A stretch of 64,000 nucleotides of DNA from Euryodendron excelsum (GCA_033060915.1 CM065378.1:8750001-8814000); one strand, 5' to 3'; positions 12,680 to 25,960 are shown, counted from the stretch's first letter. Notes: generated by a model from the letters alone, not told the origin. A program made the numbers and translations.

Positions 12680-12873
12680 GAGTGTTTGGATGTTAGGTGT
12701 TTAATAATTTATGACTTGAACTTATAATTTTTTAAATTGTGTTTGCCTCTCTGTTTAAAAAAATTACTTTTAAAATTAGTTTAAAATTTAAAAAGTCATT
12801 TAAAAAAATATTTTTTTAAAACTAACTCAATTTTTAATTTATAACTTTTTTTAGTCTGCAATCCAAACATTCC
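12680..12873. mobile_element. MITE family 1, copy b
   Basis: Inverted ends 'gagtgtttggat' and 'atccaaacattc' enclose about 195 bp of AT-rich DNA. The orthologous copy in unit 3 is at 39154-39343. It directly abuts the MITE family 2 element on its left. Confidence 0.6.
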
Positions 12874-15800
12874 TATCGGCTATAATACAAACAGAAACTA
12901 TAATACAAAGCAGCCGTCCAGCTTCTTTGTGGGTGAAGAAAGGAAAAAGTTGGACACGTGGACAGGTCATCAGCCGTACAGCTTGTTTGTATACGGAAAA
13001 GTTGGATAGGTATGGAAGCAGAGGCGTCTGATTAAAGGTTACTGTGCCTTTGCACTCCTGATTGCGTCACCCCTCACGTCATATCCCACTAAAGTGCTCA
13101 TAGAAGGCCCAACAACACTCTCTTCATTGAGAAACACTAATGACAGCCGCGGTTACTCTGAAAACCGCTTCTCTTTATTTTATCTCTATTTATATATTAT
13201 TGTACAAAAATAAAAAAATAAAAACAAATAATGTCCATGTTTTTGGTTCTTAAAAAGAAAAAAAAAGAAAAAGATAAATTTGACCGTGAGAGAAAGAGAA
13301 AAGGAGGAAAGATATTGATAGCCCTTCTCCTATTTAGATAGTGAAGGACAGAAAAGACAATACCAAAAGAGTAATTTTCATTCCCGTCATTTTTTAAAGA
13401 TAAAAGAAAATAAAGAAAAAGATAATTGTTATAAAAAAAAAGAATAAAATGATTGATAAATATACCTCACTCATTTTTTTGTCTTATCTAAATTGATACG
13501 TCGTTTTTCACCCTTTTATTTTATTTTATTTATGCTATGTTTAGATGAAAAAGGAAGTAAAGGAAATGCAAGACTTCCTCTAATTTAGGTGTTGATAAGT
13601 TAAGAAAGGGAAAAGAGTTCCAAAGGACTGTCAAAACTCTTTGACAACACTTTTTATTCACCTCCACACTTGGAAAGTTTTGGAGGGTGGACAACTGGAC
13701 AACTCTTATTATTGACCTCCACAATTGGAAGGTTTTGGAAGAAAAGAGAAGAAAAATTATGATTTTCAAATTGTGATTTCCAATGCATGGTTCTAACTTC
13801 TAAGAAACCAAAATAAATGCCTAATACAATCATGAATCAATTTGTTAAGAACAGTGGTATTGAGTTATCTATATTATTATATTATAATAAAGTAATACTT
13901 CAGTTTGGTAAAGTCTATTTTTACATAATTTTTTTGCCCTTTCATTCTATTCTATTTAGGCTATGTGTGGATTGAGAGGAAGTGAAGGAAAACGCAAATA
14001 CGTAATACATAATCATCAATCAATAGATACTTGTTTTAATTGAGAAAAGGAAAATGCTATTTTCTCAAAAAATTTATATAGAAAATTTTATCAGCATAAT
14101 ATGTCGGTGACATTTTTATAAATAAAAATTATTATGTTATGTGTTTTATTTTAAAGTAAAAGACTTTTATTAACCACATCATTCTGTACAAAAACTCTCA
14201 ATAATTTTGTAATTGTATAGTATTACTCAATACATAACCATATAAATCAATTTCTTGAGAACTGTGGCATTGAGTTGTCTATACCATGATATTATAATAA
14301 TGCAATACTTCAGTTTGGTGAATTCTATTTGGTGAAATTGTGACAAACATTTAAAGTTTCTAATTTATAGATGAGTTTATTTTAATTAAATAAAAAAACT
14401 GTTATTCTTCTAAAAATTTTGTATTAAAAATTTTACAAGAATAATATAATGATAATATTTTTCTAATTAAGAGTTATCATGATGAGTATTTTATTTTAAA
14501 ATAAAATACCCTCATCATTTACATTATTTTATATAAACATTTTGTATTAATTTTTTAAAACAATATACATTCCACACATAATATTTTGTGGTTTCACTCA
14601 CGTGTGAAACACTTACCAATCTTATTAAAAACACCTTCGACCACGTCTCTCTCTCTCTCTCTCTATTTTTTTCTTGACTTTTCAATCCCACTACTCGAGT
14701 ACTTCTAACTCATACTAACCCGGTAGCCCACCATAAATTTCTTATTTCTGTCATCCGTTTCCTTTAACTCTTACGAGATTTTAAGAGACAATTTCAAGGG
14801 GCTTAAATCAAATCAAATATTACTATGCACACGAATTGCGTGAGTCCAACTTCAAAAAAGTGCGTAGATGGAGCCAAAAAGAATATCAACCTTTTCTAGC
14901 TGGCTTTAACCTCAATTATGCGATCAAGTGGGCTTCTTTCCCCCCACCATCTTCCTGATGATCAAAGCGAACTTAATTATGTGTCTTCTATCTTGCAATC
15001 CTCGAAGACGTGTCCTAGGTTTCAATGCAATTGCCGGAAGGGATTTGAAAAAAAAATTTTTTTTGGTGCTAGCTGAAGATCAAAAAGGTTGGGAAAAATC
15101 AAAATAGCATATCGGTCTCAACATGAACACAGTAAACCTAATCTCATTGGACTTTTTAAGAATGAGTAAGTCATAACTTAATTTAATCTTATCAAGGTAC
15201 AAAGTGGCAATAACTCTGCATACATATTATAGTCTAAATTTTTGAGAGTCGAAACAATAGGTGCAGCCAATATCATCGGCTCAAAGCACCACTTCTACCG
15301 TAAATCGAATTCTTAACCTTGCCGTCAAGCTCATAACGGTTGGGCCAAAGCCTTGTTCACCTTCTAACCTTAATCATTGTAGTTTTTCTCACGCAAAAGT
15401 CATAACAAGAGATCTGCATTTCGCACAATGAAGTACTGGCCGATACATGCTAAGCAAACGCTGTAACCCAAAAAAGATATTAGCTGGATCACCTTTATCA
15501 TCCTCTTTGGAAAATGCCCTTGATAACTACTCTTAATCACTTAATCAGAATACTGCAAAGTGATTCTAATCATGCAGACTGCATACATTTAATATATATT
15601 TTGCAGATTCAATTATTTATTTAATCATATCGGTAATAGTCCAAAAACTTTTTTGTTGGCTAATACCAAACGAGCCTTCTCTCTCTCTCTCTCTGTGATT
15701 ACAAATAGTCTCTCTCTGATTTTTTTTGTTAATTTAAGAAAAATATGCCAAAATAGAATCTTACACGAAACCAAAATAGAATTTGACCCCCTGCTGCAGC

Positions 15801-17890
15801 ACATGAGATCTATGAAAATTCTGAAGTAAAACTGAATCCTCACAAGCCAAACACATTGAGGGAAATTGCTTCTTCATTTTTTATTTTTATTTAGCAAGAT
15901 AATACAAGAGAGTGATGAGAGTTGATAACCAATACTAGTACCATAATTGCTGCTAAAACGTTTCGAAAACCAATATGTTTTTTGGACTTAAACGAAACTC
16001 TAAAGAAATTAAGGAAAAACTGGTAAGGAATTATGTGAAAACTATTTGGAAACTTATATTATTTCATTTTATACATTATTTTTTTCTAAGTTTTTAACGA
16101 AGGATTGATTATACTTTATAAAAATTTCTGTTCCGGTATTTATATAGGATTCTACTAAGTTTTTAAAAGCTTTTCTTTAAACTTTGCAAATTTTTTTTTA
16201 AGATTACTATTAAATTTCTTAATCATTCTTAATTGTTCTCCCACTTTTTGTTTCTTCTAACTTTTTTGACTTCATTTACCATTTTCCCTTACTGTCTCCT
16301 ATTTTGATAACTATGATTTCATACTACACAGCTATCTATTTTTGATCGATAAGTCACGCCATGCAGCTATCTTGACAACAAGTAGTGTAACTCTTGTTCT
16401 TAAAATGTTGGACTTGATTTCTTTTCAGCAATATATAAAATTTTATTTGTTTTGTTTTTGTATTTGTTCACGTCGTCTTTGAGTACCCATTATGGAGCAA
16501 TTCGTTCTCTATTCATTATATTTTCAGTCGTGGCATTGCACTGGTTTGTTTTCTGCCTTGATCTAAATTTGTGATCAAACACCTCATAGTTGGAACCGCC
16601 TAAAAGTAAATTGTTGGCGCACACATTTTGGAACTACGAGTCCATGGCTTTAGAAACAGGTTGAACTACTTTTGAAAGTTAATGAAAACTTGAACAAAAA
16701 CAATGTGGCTGCCAAGCTGCCAAATTAATAGGAAAAATTTATTTTTACAGATTTTTTATACAAATAACTCCACCAAAATAATGGGGTAATGTTTTTTTTT
16801 TTTTTAAATTACGCACAAAAATGGTGGGTATCTTGGTTCAAAATTAAAGGAACACACATAATCACATCATTTTATATAGAATTTTGTACAAAAACTCTAT
16901 TATATATCATATTGCTGAATGCTCTTATTAGTGTATAGTTTCTTCTGCTCATGTTGGTCTGTTGCTAATTAAGGCTCATCAGTACAAATGTTTAATAAAA
17001 ATGTTGCATTAAATTATTTTTAACTTTGAAAAATAATTCTTCTTTTAAAACAAGATTAGGTTCACTTTACAAAAAGAAAGAAAGTGTTTGATTTGATAAA
17101 CAGCATGATAAGATAATACATGGGTATAGCATCGTTAAATTAGTTATTTTAATGTCATAATAGAACTTAAAAAAGAGTTTCATGGTGAGTTTAATTGTCC
17201 ATTTAAAAATTGTGAACTGTAATTAATACAATATATATGATTGTGATTGTTTTAAATATTCCAATATTTATGAGGAAAAGTCCAGTTCAACCTCCTTCAC
17301 GAAAATTGGATCACAAATCAGCCGCACGACGTACGGTACATGCCAAGCTGAAGTGGAAATTGAAGAATTCGGTTGTTCACATATATACATCTCAACCGAC
17401 ACTTCTATATATCTACAAAAATCTTTTCTTTTTCTTTTGAATAATGTCATATGAACAAAACCCTTTACTTGGTTGGCATGTACCGTACTTGGTTAATTTT
17501 ACTTAGATAAAAACTTCTATTGTGATGGCCCTTTATTACAAACCATCATTGTCATATCATTTTTGTAAGATTTTCACTACAAATTTTTTGAAAGAAAAGT
17601 CATACATAATTTATCACCAGAGTGATACGATAGAATGAGAGTCATTCACTTAACACCTGTCATAATAACTGTTAATTACAAAAATATTACTGTCACATTA
17701 CTTTAATACATGATTTTTTTTTATTTTTTAAATTTTATGAAACAATAGCATTTTCTTTAATATATTTAAGTTGCTTATCCAAATGATGTCCTACTAGTTC
17801 TCTTATTTGTGGTCATGAATCTATCAGTGAATGCTACATCAGACAAATTACCAGTATTAGTTACTGTGCTAGAAAAACCATCAGGCAGCC
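12874..17890. other. 5' flank of NPF copy 1
   Basis: No gene is supported in these 5 kb. The block is shared with unit 3 (39344-41470 plus 47591-50587), and its right part, from about 14870, is shared at lower similarity with unit 2 (from about 29965). It contains CT runs near 14647-14664 and 15680-15695, and several AT-rich repeats with 'acatcatt' and 'attttttgtacaaa'-type motifs. The promoter of NPF copy 1 must lie at its right end. Confidence 0.6.
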
Positions 17891-17898
17891 TATAAATA
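17891..17898 (+). promoter_or_regulatory. TATA box of NPF copy 1
   Basis: TATAAATA lies 56 bp upstream of the predicted start codon and is conserved in all three units (also 33440-33447 and 50588-50595). Transcription would start about 30 bp downstream, giving an unusually short 5' leader of about 25 nt. The position is inferred from sequence only. Confidence 0.6.
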
Positions 17899-17946
17899 AT
17901 TGAGTTTGGGGGGCCATTTAGAGCACTAAAAAGACTTGCTAGGAAG

Positions 17947-20900
17947 ATGGAAATGATGGAGAAGCAAGGTAGTCGAGTTGAAAGGATGAAAGGTGGATTG
18001 ATCACCATGCCCTTCATTTTTGGTAAGATTTTGTTCTTTTGTTTTGAACGAAATGCTTCTTCTTCTGCTACTGCAAATGATCTTTGAGCTTTGGAGGTTT
18101 TGATTTTTATTGTGATTTGTGTTGTTTTTGTGTAGCAAATGAGGCTTGTGAGAAGTTGGCTGTGGTGGGTTTTATCACCAATATGCTAAGCTACTTAACT
18201 CAAGAGCTTCACATGCCATTAACAAAAGCAGCCAACACTCTCACCAACTTCGGTGGAACTTCGAGCTTGACGCCGCTGCTTGGAGCCTTCATCGCCGATG
18301 CATATGCCGGACGTTTCTGGACTATAGCAGTTGCTTCCATTTTTTATCAGATAGTAAAGAATCTCTCTCTCTCTCTCTCTGATAGTAGCGACCGGGTTTG
18401 GGATGGTTAGGCCAAGGGGGTGTTTGGATGCTTTTTTTTAAACAATTTATGGCTTAAATTTATGATATTTTTGAAACTGTAATTGACTTTCTGTTTAAAA
18501 AAGTCGCTTTTAAAACTAGTTTAACCTTTGAAAAGTTATTTAAATTTTTTTTTAAAACTAAAATTTTTGTCTTATAACTTTTTTAAACTGCAATCCAAAT
18601 ACCTCATAAATTTTATCCTGTTCTTATTAAAAAAAACTTCACCACATACCTCACCTCAAATTCGCAATATGTTGAACCTCTTCTCTCCATCGTTGCCCAC
18701 TTATGCTAATTGAGGTCTGTTTGAGATGGGTAAAATTCGTATAAAATTTCAAAATAAAATTAATTTCTTTGAAATAAAAATTATACAAAATGAATGCAGT
18801 ATAAATTGTGAAACCAGGAGGCTAAATCTCAAAAAACAAAAAAAAAATAAAAAATCTTAACATTTAGTAATGTACATAAAACAATAAAAATGGGATAGTG
18901 GCGGGTGACCTAAACTCTTATCACTGCCCAAATCGATACTATTAGGAGCAAGGGGAAACAAAATTTGGGATTTTTTCTATAAAATTGTCATCCCTATTAT
19001 GTCTGTGTGTAGATCAAAGGGAGCTATAGGAAGGATTACGAAGTTTCTAATATTGTTCTGGAGAATTACCACCAAAACAGACAGAGTATGGCTTACCTCA
19101 TCGTAGAACACTGAATTGATTTTTCTAATATTTATCTGAAAAAAATAGATGATATGTCTCACATGTACGACTACACACGATTAAATAAATTATAGCTAAA
19201 GAACTAGGATTTGGTAAGGGTTGGTATAATTTCTTAATCATGTCTTCCATTAACACGGCACTAAAAAATCAAAGATTCTTCTCCAGCTTTACGTCAAAAT
19301 CAAATGTTTATGATAACCAATTTCATTAGACTTCATTTAAGATTTTAATAACAAACTTCTTTCTTGTAAATTTTTTTTTTTTTTATAATTATAATCAGGG
19401 GATGACAAGCTTGACAGTATCAGCAGTACTGCCACAGTTAAGGCCTCCCCCATGTAAAGCTGATCAAGTGTGCCAAGAAGCCAATGGTGGGCAGGTGGCA
19501 ATCCTCTACATCTCTCTCTTCCTAGCTGCCTTGGGGGCGGGTGGGATCCGACCCTGCGTGGTGGCATTCGGGGCGGATCAATTCGACGAAACGGATCCTA
19601 AGCAAAAGACTAAGACATGGAACTTCTTCAACTGGTATTATTTTTGCATGGGGGCATCCATACTTGTTGCAGTGACTGTGATTGTTTACATTCAAGACAA
19701 TATTGGGTGGGGATGGGGGCTTGGAGTGCCAACCATAGCCATGTTTCTTTCAATCATCACGTTCATTATCGGGTACCCGTTGTATCGAAATTTGGATCCA
19801 GCCGGGAGCCCGTTTACCCGATTGTTACAAGTTTGCGCGGCTGCGTTTAGGAAGAGAAATCTGGCTATGGTTTCTGATCCAAAACTACTCTATGAGAATG
19901 AGGAGATTGATGCTTCTATTTCTCTTGCTGGAAAGCTTCTTCACTCTAAACAGATGAAGTAAGTCTCTCTTTCTCTCTCTCCGTGTTTTTTCTTTTGATG
20001 CATACAACATTGGAGTAGATATTGCTACAAGAAAAAATTGTGAACTTGTTCACGCAATAACTGTATGCCATCTATATATATACATATACATATATGTAAT
20101 TTGTTACTTTCGGTGCATAAAGTCATTGATTCTACTGTGTGATTTAACAACGAAAATGCTCTAACAGTACTGGATGACCTTTTTCCTCTTGAGGGGTCTC
20201 CCTGTCAAAGACACTTTGAATCTCAGCAATGATTGATAGCAAAAGGAAACAAAAAAAAAAAAAAGAAAAAGGAAAAATGGGAACCCAATTTTTGGTTAAT
20301 TAATATATGCCAGTCCATATAATCCAATGGAGAAATCAAAGAAATTAGATGGTAAAAATTTTTTATAACATTAAATTGACTTACTGGTAAGAAATTATCT
20401 CAAACATGTCATGTTCCACATTGTGTAAGAAATGTTTCAGACCCATGTGGAGATAGAGACAACTCGGTTTGTGGTTACTCTTTTCCTCGGTTTGTGGTCA
20501 CCATAATATTTTGGATAATTAAATTTATCCTTTTATGGTTAGATGAGTCGATACGATTTAAAAGTGAAGACACTCTTTTATGATTTGAATTTATCTGTAA
20601 TATAAATAAAAATTGTTAAATTTTATGAAATTTTTATTATAAGAGTTTTTTTTGTTATTTTATCTCTTCAAATTAGATTATTAAAAAGACAATTTGACAT
20701 TTTATTGCCAAAACAAAGAGTTGTCTTTCGAGGGTTTTGTTTTTATTATTTCAACAAATTGTTTTTTTGATGTCTTAATTTGGAGATATTAAATGATAAA
20801 AATACTTTTATGACAAAATTTTTGTTAAATCTTATGATTTTTATCCATTTTATAAATAAGTTCAAACTATAAAAATTATATATTTATTTTTAAATTACAT

Positions 20901-23900
20901 GAAAGTTATTTAATTTTTCAAACGAGAAGATGTTAAGGTGTAATTACTCCTTCTATTTTATCATCTCATGGATCAGTCATATGCACATCTGTATATACCA
21001 GTGATTTGCACGTGCGACCATACCTCACTCACATGCATGACCACGAGGCACCCTATATATAGAATTCTGCCTATTTTCTTTTGTGTTTTTGGGTAATGAA
21101 TAGTTTCTCTTGCATTAGCTGCTTTCTCTGGCTAACAAACAAAAACCTTTGTGTCCTCTAGTTCCTCGTAGGGTCACACCCCCACACCGCCGCCCAAGTC
21201 AAAACATGTCAAAATACGTAACTTTTTGTGTTTAGTTCAATAGACTAGACCCATGCTTGGTCGATGGATAGTAGTGGGGGATTGAATTTGTTACTCTGTA
21301 AATTTTATGAAATTTATGTTTGATAAGAAAAAATATATAAGAATAGTTATCTCTTTAGATTATTAACCTCTTATAACGGCGAATAAGTAATATTATAGAA
21401 AAAATGGTATTACTTATCTCCTCTTTTAGAATAAACTTTAAAATGATATTTTTATTCTTTTTTTATTATTATAATAAGTTAATATAATATTAAATAGTTA
21501 TAGTTTTATTTAAAATTAATTTTTCTATTAATTTTTTTATTTTTAATGTGATATTTTGATGAAATAATATTTTTTTATTCCTATCATAATTTCATTCTAA
21601 TCAAATATACTAAGAGTAATCTTTTATCACATCAAATATTACTTACCACCAATCATCATTTTTTAAATTTTATAATATTACTTACTCTTCATTTTTTATT
21701 CCCAACCAAATATGCCCTTCTGTCCTCAAGTTCTTCGTCCACACCCCACCACCGCCGCCCAAGTCAAAGCATGTCAAAATATGTCAATTTTTTGTGCTTA
21801 GCTCGATAGACTAGACCAAGGCCTGAAAATTTCAGCCCAAGGCTATCCCACAAATTGCGAAAATTTGATTAAATGGGGATGGCAGTTTGATCTGATAGAG
21901 CGGATACCGACCTGGTCCGTCTCTAATAAAAAAGATTTGAGATTTAATAAATGAAGTAAGGTGGGTTATAAGAAAAATAACAAAATTTGCAATTGGTTCG
22001 AGACCCGTTAGTGCTTAGAAGACCTTTACCTGAATACGACCTGTGATGATTTGAATATAAACGGAATAGAATTGAAGGGTTTAAGCAAATCGTTTGATTC
22101 CTACTTGACTTGTTACTATCTTTAGCTTAAAGCCGAGGTTTCAGAGTTATCATTGTTGTATACATGGCATGTAATATTTTAATATTGAACTTTAAATAAT
22201 AACATTTGTACAATATATATTCAGTTATATGTATATTACAAGCATCTCATCCTGACACCTAGTAATTGGTGTACAAGATTATATTCAAGCATGGTCGTAC
22301 GAGTGACAGGAGTACCACATCACTATTATTATTCTCATTCCAATATAGTAAATTTTTTTTTTTTATAATTAGGTCAATCAGATAGGGATGTTTGAGAGTT
22401 ATCTAAAATAGATGATTTGTAACATTGTAAGAGAAAAAGCACAGATAATATAGCGCTCCATAAGCATTTAATAATCTTTTGATCAAATTGACCTAGTTTT
22501 GCACATAAGATTTGGAGTTTTCTGTAAAATCTAAATATTGATGGCCTATTTGGAATCTTATTAAAAACTGTTTTAAATTTTTAATTAGAGATGAAAAAGA
22601 AAAAAAGCCATAGGACACGTGTGGGTGGTGGCAAGTCTGTAATTATGTGAAGAATGGGGCAAATATATTCTACCATTTCCATTTATTTAGTAATGGAATC
22701 TTTTAATGTTTATTTTCCTTCTTTGTGTTAATTCCCTAATTAGTTAAAGGGCTAAGTTACTACGTTTTGTTTCTCTTAATAAATATGCAGAAGAACCCAA
22801 AAAACTCAGTATAAATAATTTCTAGTTCAGTGTTTTTTTGTTAACTGTCAACCGATAATTTCCTTGTGATAAAATAAAAGAGAACTCGATTGAACAACTC
22901 ATACATTATCCTACATAATAATAGAAGAGATAGAGAGTATCAATAAAACTTTATACAGTTCTTCAGAATCTTGGGATCGAAATATTAGAAATTACTTAAT
23001 TATCACCTAACTTTTATATAGCGTTGTCTAGTTTTTACTAAAACAATTATGAATTTTCCTTGCACTTGTCAAACAACATATGAATTGTCCTTTTTTAATT
23101 ATTCGGTTAAAATATAAATTTATTCTTGTGAGTTCTACAACCTTATAACTAAGAGTGGGAAATCAAATTGTATATATTATTACTCAAGATATTACATTCA
23201 TTTTGATCTATGTACGCTATATGAGGAAAATTCATCCTTGCTCCTCTATGTTACTACACATACAGATTTTTGGACAAGGCAGCGATCATGACCGAAGAAG
23301 ACAACCTCAAATCACCCAACCTATGGAGGCTAAACACTGTTCATCGAGTCGAAGAGCTGAAATCTGTGATCCGAATGGGACCCATATGGGCTGCCGGAAT
23401 AATCCTAATCACAGCCTATGCCCAACAAAACACCTTCTCACTCCAACAAGCCAAAACCATGGACAGGCACTTAACAAAGTCATTCCAAATCCCGGCCGGC
23501 TCCATGACCGTCTTCACCATGACCTCCATGCTAGCCACCATCGCCTTCTACGACCGAATATTCATCCCCACCGTCCGTAGGTTCACCGGCCTTGACCGGG
23601 GCATCACTTTCCTCCACCGGATGGGTATCGGCTTTGTCATTTCAATCCTAGCCACCCTAGTTGCCGGCTTCATTGAGGTGAAGAGAAAACATGTTGCCTT
23701 GGAATATGGTTTAACTAATAAGCCTCGTGCCATTATCCCCATTTCGGTCTTTTGGCTTATCCCGCAGTATAGCCTTCATGGTGTGGCCGAGGCCTTCATG
23801 TCAATCGGACACTTGGAGTTTTTCTATGATCAGGCGCCGGAGAGCATGAAGAGCACTGCCATGGCGTTGTTCTGGACAGCCATTTCGTTGGGGAATTATG

Positions 23901-24151
23901 CAAGTACTTTCTTGGTTTCGCTGGTGCACAAGTATAGTGCCGGTCCTGGTGGATCAAATTGGCTTCCGGATGATAATTTGAATAGGGGGAAGTTGGAGTA
24001 TTTTTATTGGCTGATCACATTGCTGCAGATTGCTAACTTTGTTTACTACCTATTGTGCGCGAAATTTTACACTTTCAAGCCCATTCAGATGCATAGGAAA
24101 GAGGATGGGGACTCCAAGGACGATGGAGTTGAACTTGCTAGCCGTGTTTAG
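17947..24151 (+). CDS. NPF3.1-like: NRT1/PTR family 3.1-like transporter, copy 1
   Basis: Four exons with GT-AG introns: 17947-18022, 18136-18353, 19399-19958 and 23266-24151, joining in frame (phases 1, 0, 2) to 579 aa, the usual NPF length. The product is a 12-helix proton-coupled transporter of the major facilitator superfamily. NPF3.1 relatives are reported to move nitrate, nitrite or gibberellin/abscisic acid, so the substrate here is unproven. Visible marks: the ExxEK motif E28-C30-E31-K32 of helix 1 (proton coupling), the PTR2 stretch GAFIADAYAGRFWT in exon 2, FGADQFDE at 155-162, NWYYFCMGAS, and the C-terminal half with FLHRMGIGF and EAFMSIGHLEFFYDQAPESMKS. The ATG at 17947 is chosen because it is the first in frame after a stop at 17893 and because copy 3 has an extra G upstream that would shift any longer start. 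Intron 2 holds a MITE; intron 3 (3.3 kb) holds another. Confidence 0.92.
18416..18604. mobile_element. MITE family 1, copy c, in intron 2 of NPF copy 1
   Basis: Inverted ends 'ggggtgtttggatgc' and 'gcaatccaaatacctc' with an AT-rich core. The same insertion is present in intron 2 of copy 3 (51128-51296) but absent from copy 2. It therefore entered after the copy 2 lineage split and before the unit 1/unit 3 duplication. Confidence 0.75.
21150..21820. repeat. About 100-bp direct repeats flanking a MITE in intron 3 of copy 1
   Basis: A segment containing 'ccgccgcccaagtcaaa', 'catgtcaaaata', 'ttttgtg' and 'tagactagacc' occurs at about 21150-21255 and again at about 21722-21820 (spacing 565 bp). 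Between them lies the MITE family 2 element. Intron 3 of copy 3 has only one copy of this segment, at about 53735-53815, and no MITE. Confidence 0.8.
21247..21715. mobile_element. MITE family 2, copy b, in intron 3 of NPF copy 1
   Basis: Shares a long AT-rich core with the element at 12224-12672 ('aataagttaatataatatta', cut here to that length, then 'tgtgatattttgat') and has related inverted ends: 'ttggtcgatggatag' at the left and 'attcccaaccaaat' at the right. Non-coding. Confidence 0.65.
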
Positions 24152-24470
24152 TTGAAACTTCGTATCGCGTTGTCGTGTTTATTTTGGACAATTTTAGCTA
24201 CCTCTTTCTCTGTAGTTTGATGTTGTTTTCCATTTGTAGAGATCAATGAGGAGATTGTGTAATTCGAATAATGATAGAATGGAGTCCCCTCCTTGGTATC
24301 ACTACCTTAACATTTTCATTCTCTTGCAGTTTAATAGTCCTAGTTGGTTTTGTTTCTTTTATTTTATTTTGGTAAGTAATGTATTTTATACTCGAGCTAT
24401 TCATGATGGTACTGCTATAATCAATGAGGTGAATTGAGGTGCTGAAAATGAAAATCTATCCTTTTTTTTT
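24152..24470 (+). other. 3' UTR of NPF copy 1
   Basis: Sequence after the stop is conserved in copy 3 (from 56260) and in part in copy 2 ('atcaatgaggagattgtgta'). The conserved stretch beyond the coding region suggests transcribed 3' UTR. No certain polyadenylation signal was chosen. Confidence 0.5.
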
Positions 24471-25346
24471 TTTTTTTGGTACAAAGGAAATCAATACAGC
24501 AAAAACTGCAGTCTCTGAAAATTAACATCCATCATATCTGCTAGAAGCAAATTCTCAAGCTGTGTTGTGGGTATGTGATCCTGCTGTGTTGAAATTTTCA
24601 CCCTTAATGAAGCAAAAGACTAAGTAATCGTTGCTAAAGTAATCCTTGCTATTAGCAGAGTTTACAATTTTAGCCTTGCGGGGGTATGAATGAAGCATCA
24701 TGAACGAGGTAGGTCAGAATACATAGTTGCAACCAACAAACCTACTACCTCTGTTTAAAGGAAAGAACTCAGGTACAGTTTTTTTAGATGCAAGTGGCAA
24801 TCAAAAGCAAGTTATGTGGTCATTTTGCCCAGTCAAAAATGTGGCTCTATGAGTATTGGCTTGAACCGCTGATGTTGCACACTTGTAGTACACTTTCATT
24901 GACCACTTGTGCCTAAAGAATCGTTAACGAGTATTTTTCTTATGACAATGTAAATTGAGTAGTAATCTTGAGAGAAAAAATCCAAGTCAATGCTTGTCTT
25001 TCAATGCAAGTGGAATACAACAAAATGATAGATGTTGAGAGGATTTTGCAATCTCAACAAATGACTAGGAACTTCCATTATCAAGTCCATGTTTAGTGAA
25101 TGACCGGGAAGTTTTTAAACCAATTCATTAAATTATAATACACTTAAACTTGAAGCTCAGGATAACTACTTATGCCACTGCAAATTGTTATTTTCTAGAA
25201 GTTTGTAAGATTAAAATAGTGTGGTCCTAGAATAGCACGAGTCTTGGATATGAACTACAAAATGAAACGTGAAAAATATTACTTCTTAACTACTAGTAGA
25301 GATATCTTGGTTTAAATTGAAAAAAAATTGACAAGGTTGGTATGAT
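24471..25346. other. Spacer between NPF copy 1 and hAT remnant
   Basis: Non-coding sequence starting with a poly-T run. It is nearly identical to 56578-57579, where two small tandem duplications have been added. No gene is seen. Confidence 0.5.
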
Positions 25347-25960
25347 TTGCTATATGTGTACCAATCCAGGTTGAAATTGAATGAAACTAGTGGGGTGGGA
25401 GCATCCTCTTCCTATTGTCATTCAACGGTCATTGATTTTGATAAATATGATCCTCTTCCCAATTTTGATTTATTTTTCAATAGAAGAACTAACAATTTGC
25501 ATGTTAAATCTGAATTAAACTTTTACTTGGAGGAAAATATATTGCCTAGAACCCTAAACTTCGATTTGTTGAGTTGGTGGAAAACAAATGGATTTAAGTT
25601 TCCTACATAACAGAAGATTGCTCGGGATATCATAGCTTTGTATGTATCAATTGTTGCATCAAGAGTCTAGCTTCAATATGAGTGGTAGGTTGCCTATTCC
25701 ACATCATACTTGGAGGAAAATGTATTGCCTAGAACCCTAAACTTCGATTTGTTGAGTTGGTGGAAAACAAATGGATTTAAGTTTCCTACGTAACAGAAGA
25801 TTGCTCGGAATATCATAGCTTTTTATGTATCAATTGTTGCATTAGAGTCTTGCTTCAATATGAGTGGTAGAGTCTTGCTTCAATATGAGTGGTAGGTTGG
25901 CTACTCCACATCATAGTAGACGTCATCCGACGACTTTGGAGGCCTTGATGTGTGCACAAA
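25347..25960 (+). pseudogene. hAT transposase C-terminal (dimerisation) remnant, unit 1
   Basis: The frame from 25347 includes KSELNFYLEEN, LPRTLNFDLLSWWKTN and KFPT, then a TAA at 25608, after which QKIARDI and VSIVAS follow in frame. This is the hAT-family dimerisation region (LxWWKxN...YPxLxxIARDILAIPVSTVASE) of Ac/RICESLEEPER-like transposases. The N-terminal BED finger and catalytic domains are missing. A 183-bp piece of it is tandemly repeated (25525-25707 and again from 25708), and a short 'agtcttgcttcaatatgag' piece is doubled near 25850. It is dead. The unit 3 counterpart (57580-57990) lacks the duplications. Confidence 0.8.

Noticed and set aside
23155..23580. Overlapping ORFs in other frames across NPF exon 4 (also 55278-55688, 19617-19850, 52288-52521)
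   Set aside because: They are shadows of the transporter exons; the transporter frame has the conserved family sequence.
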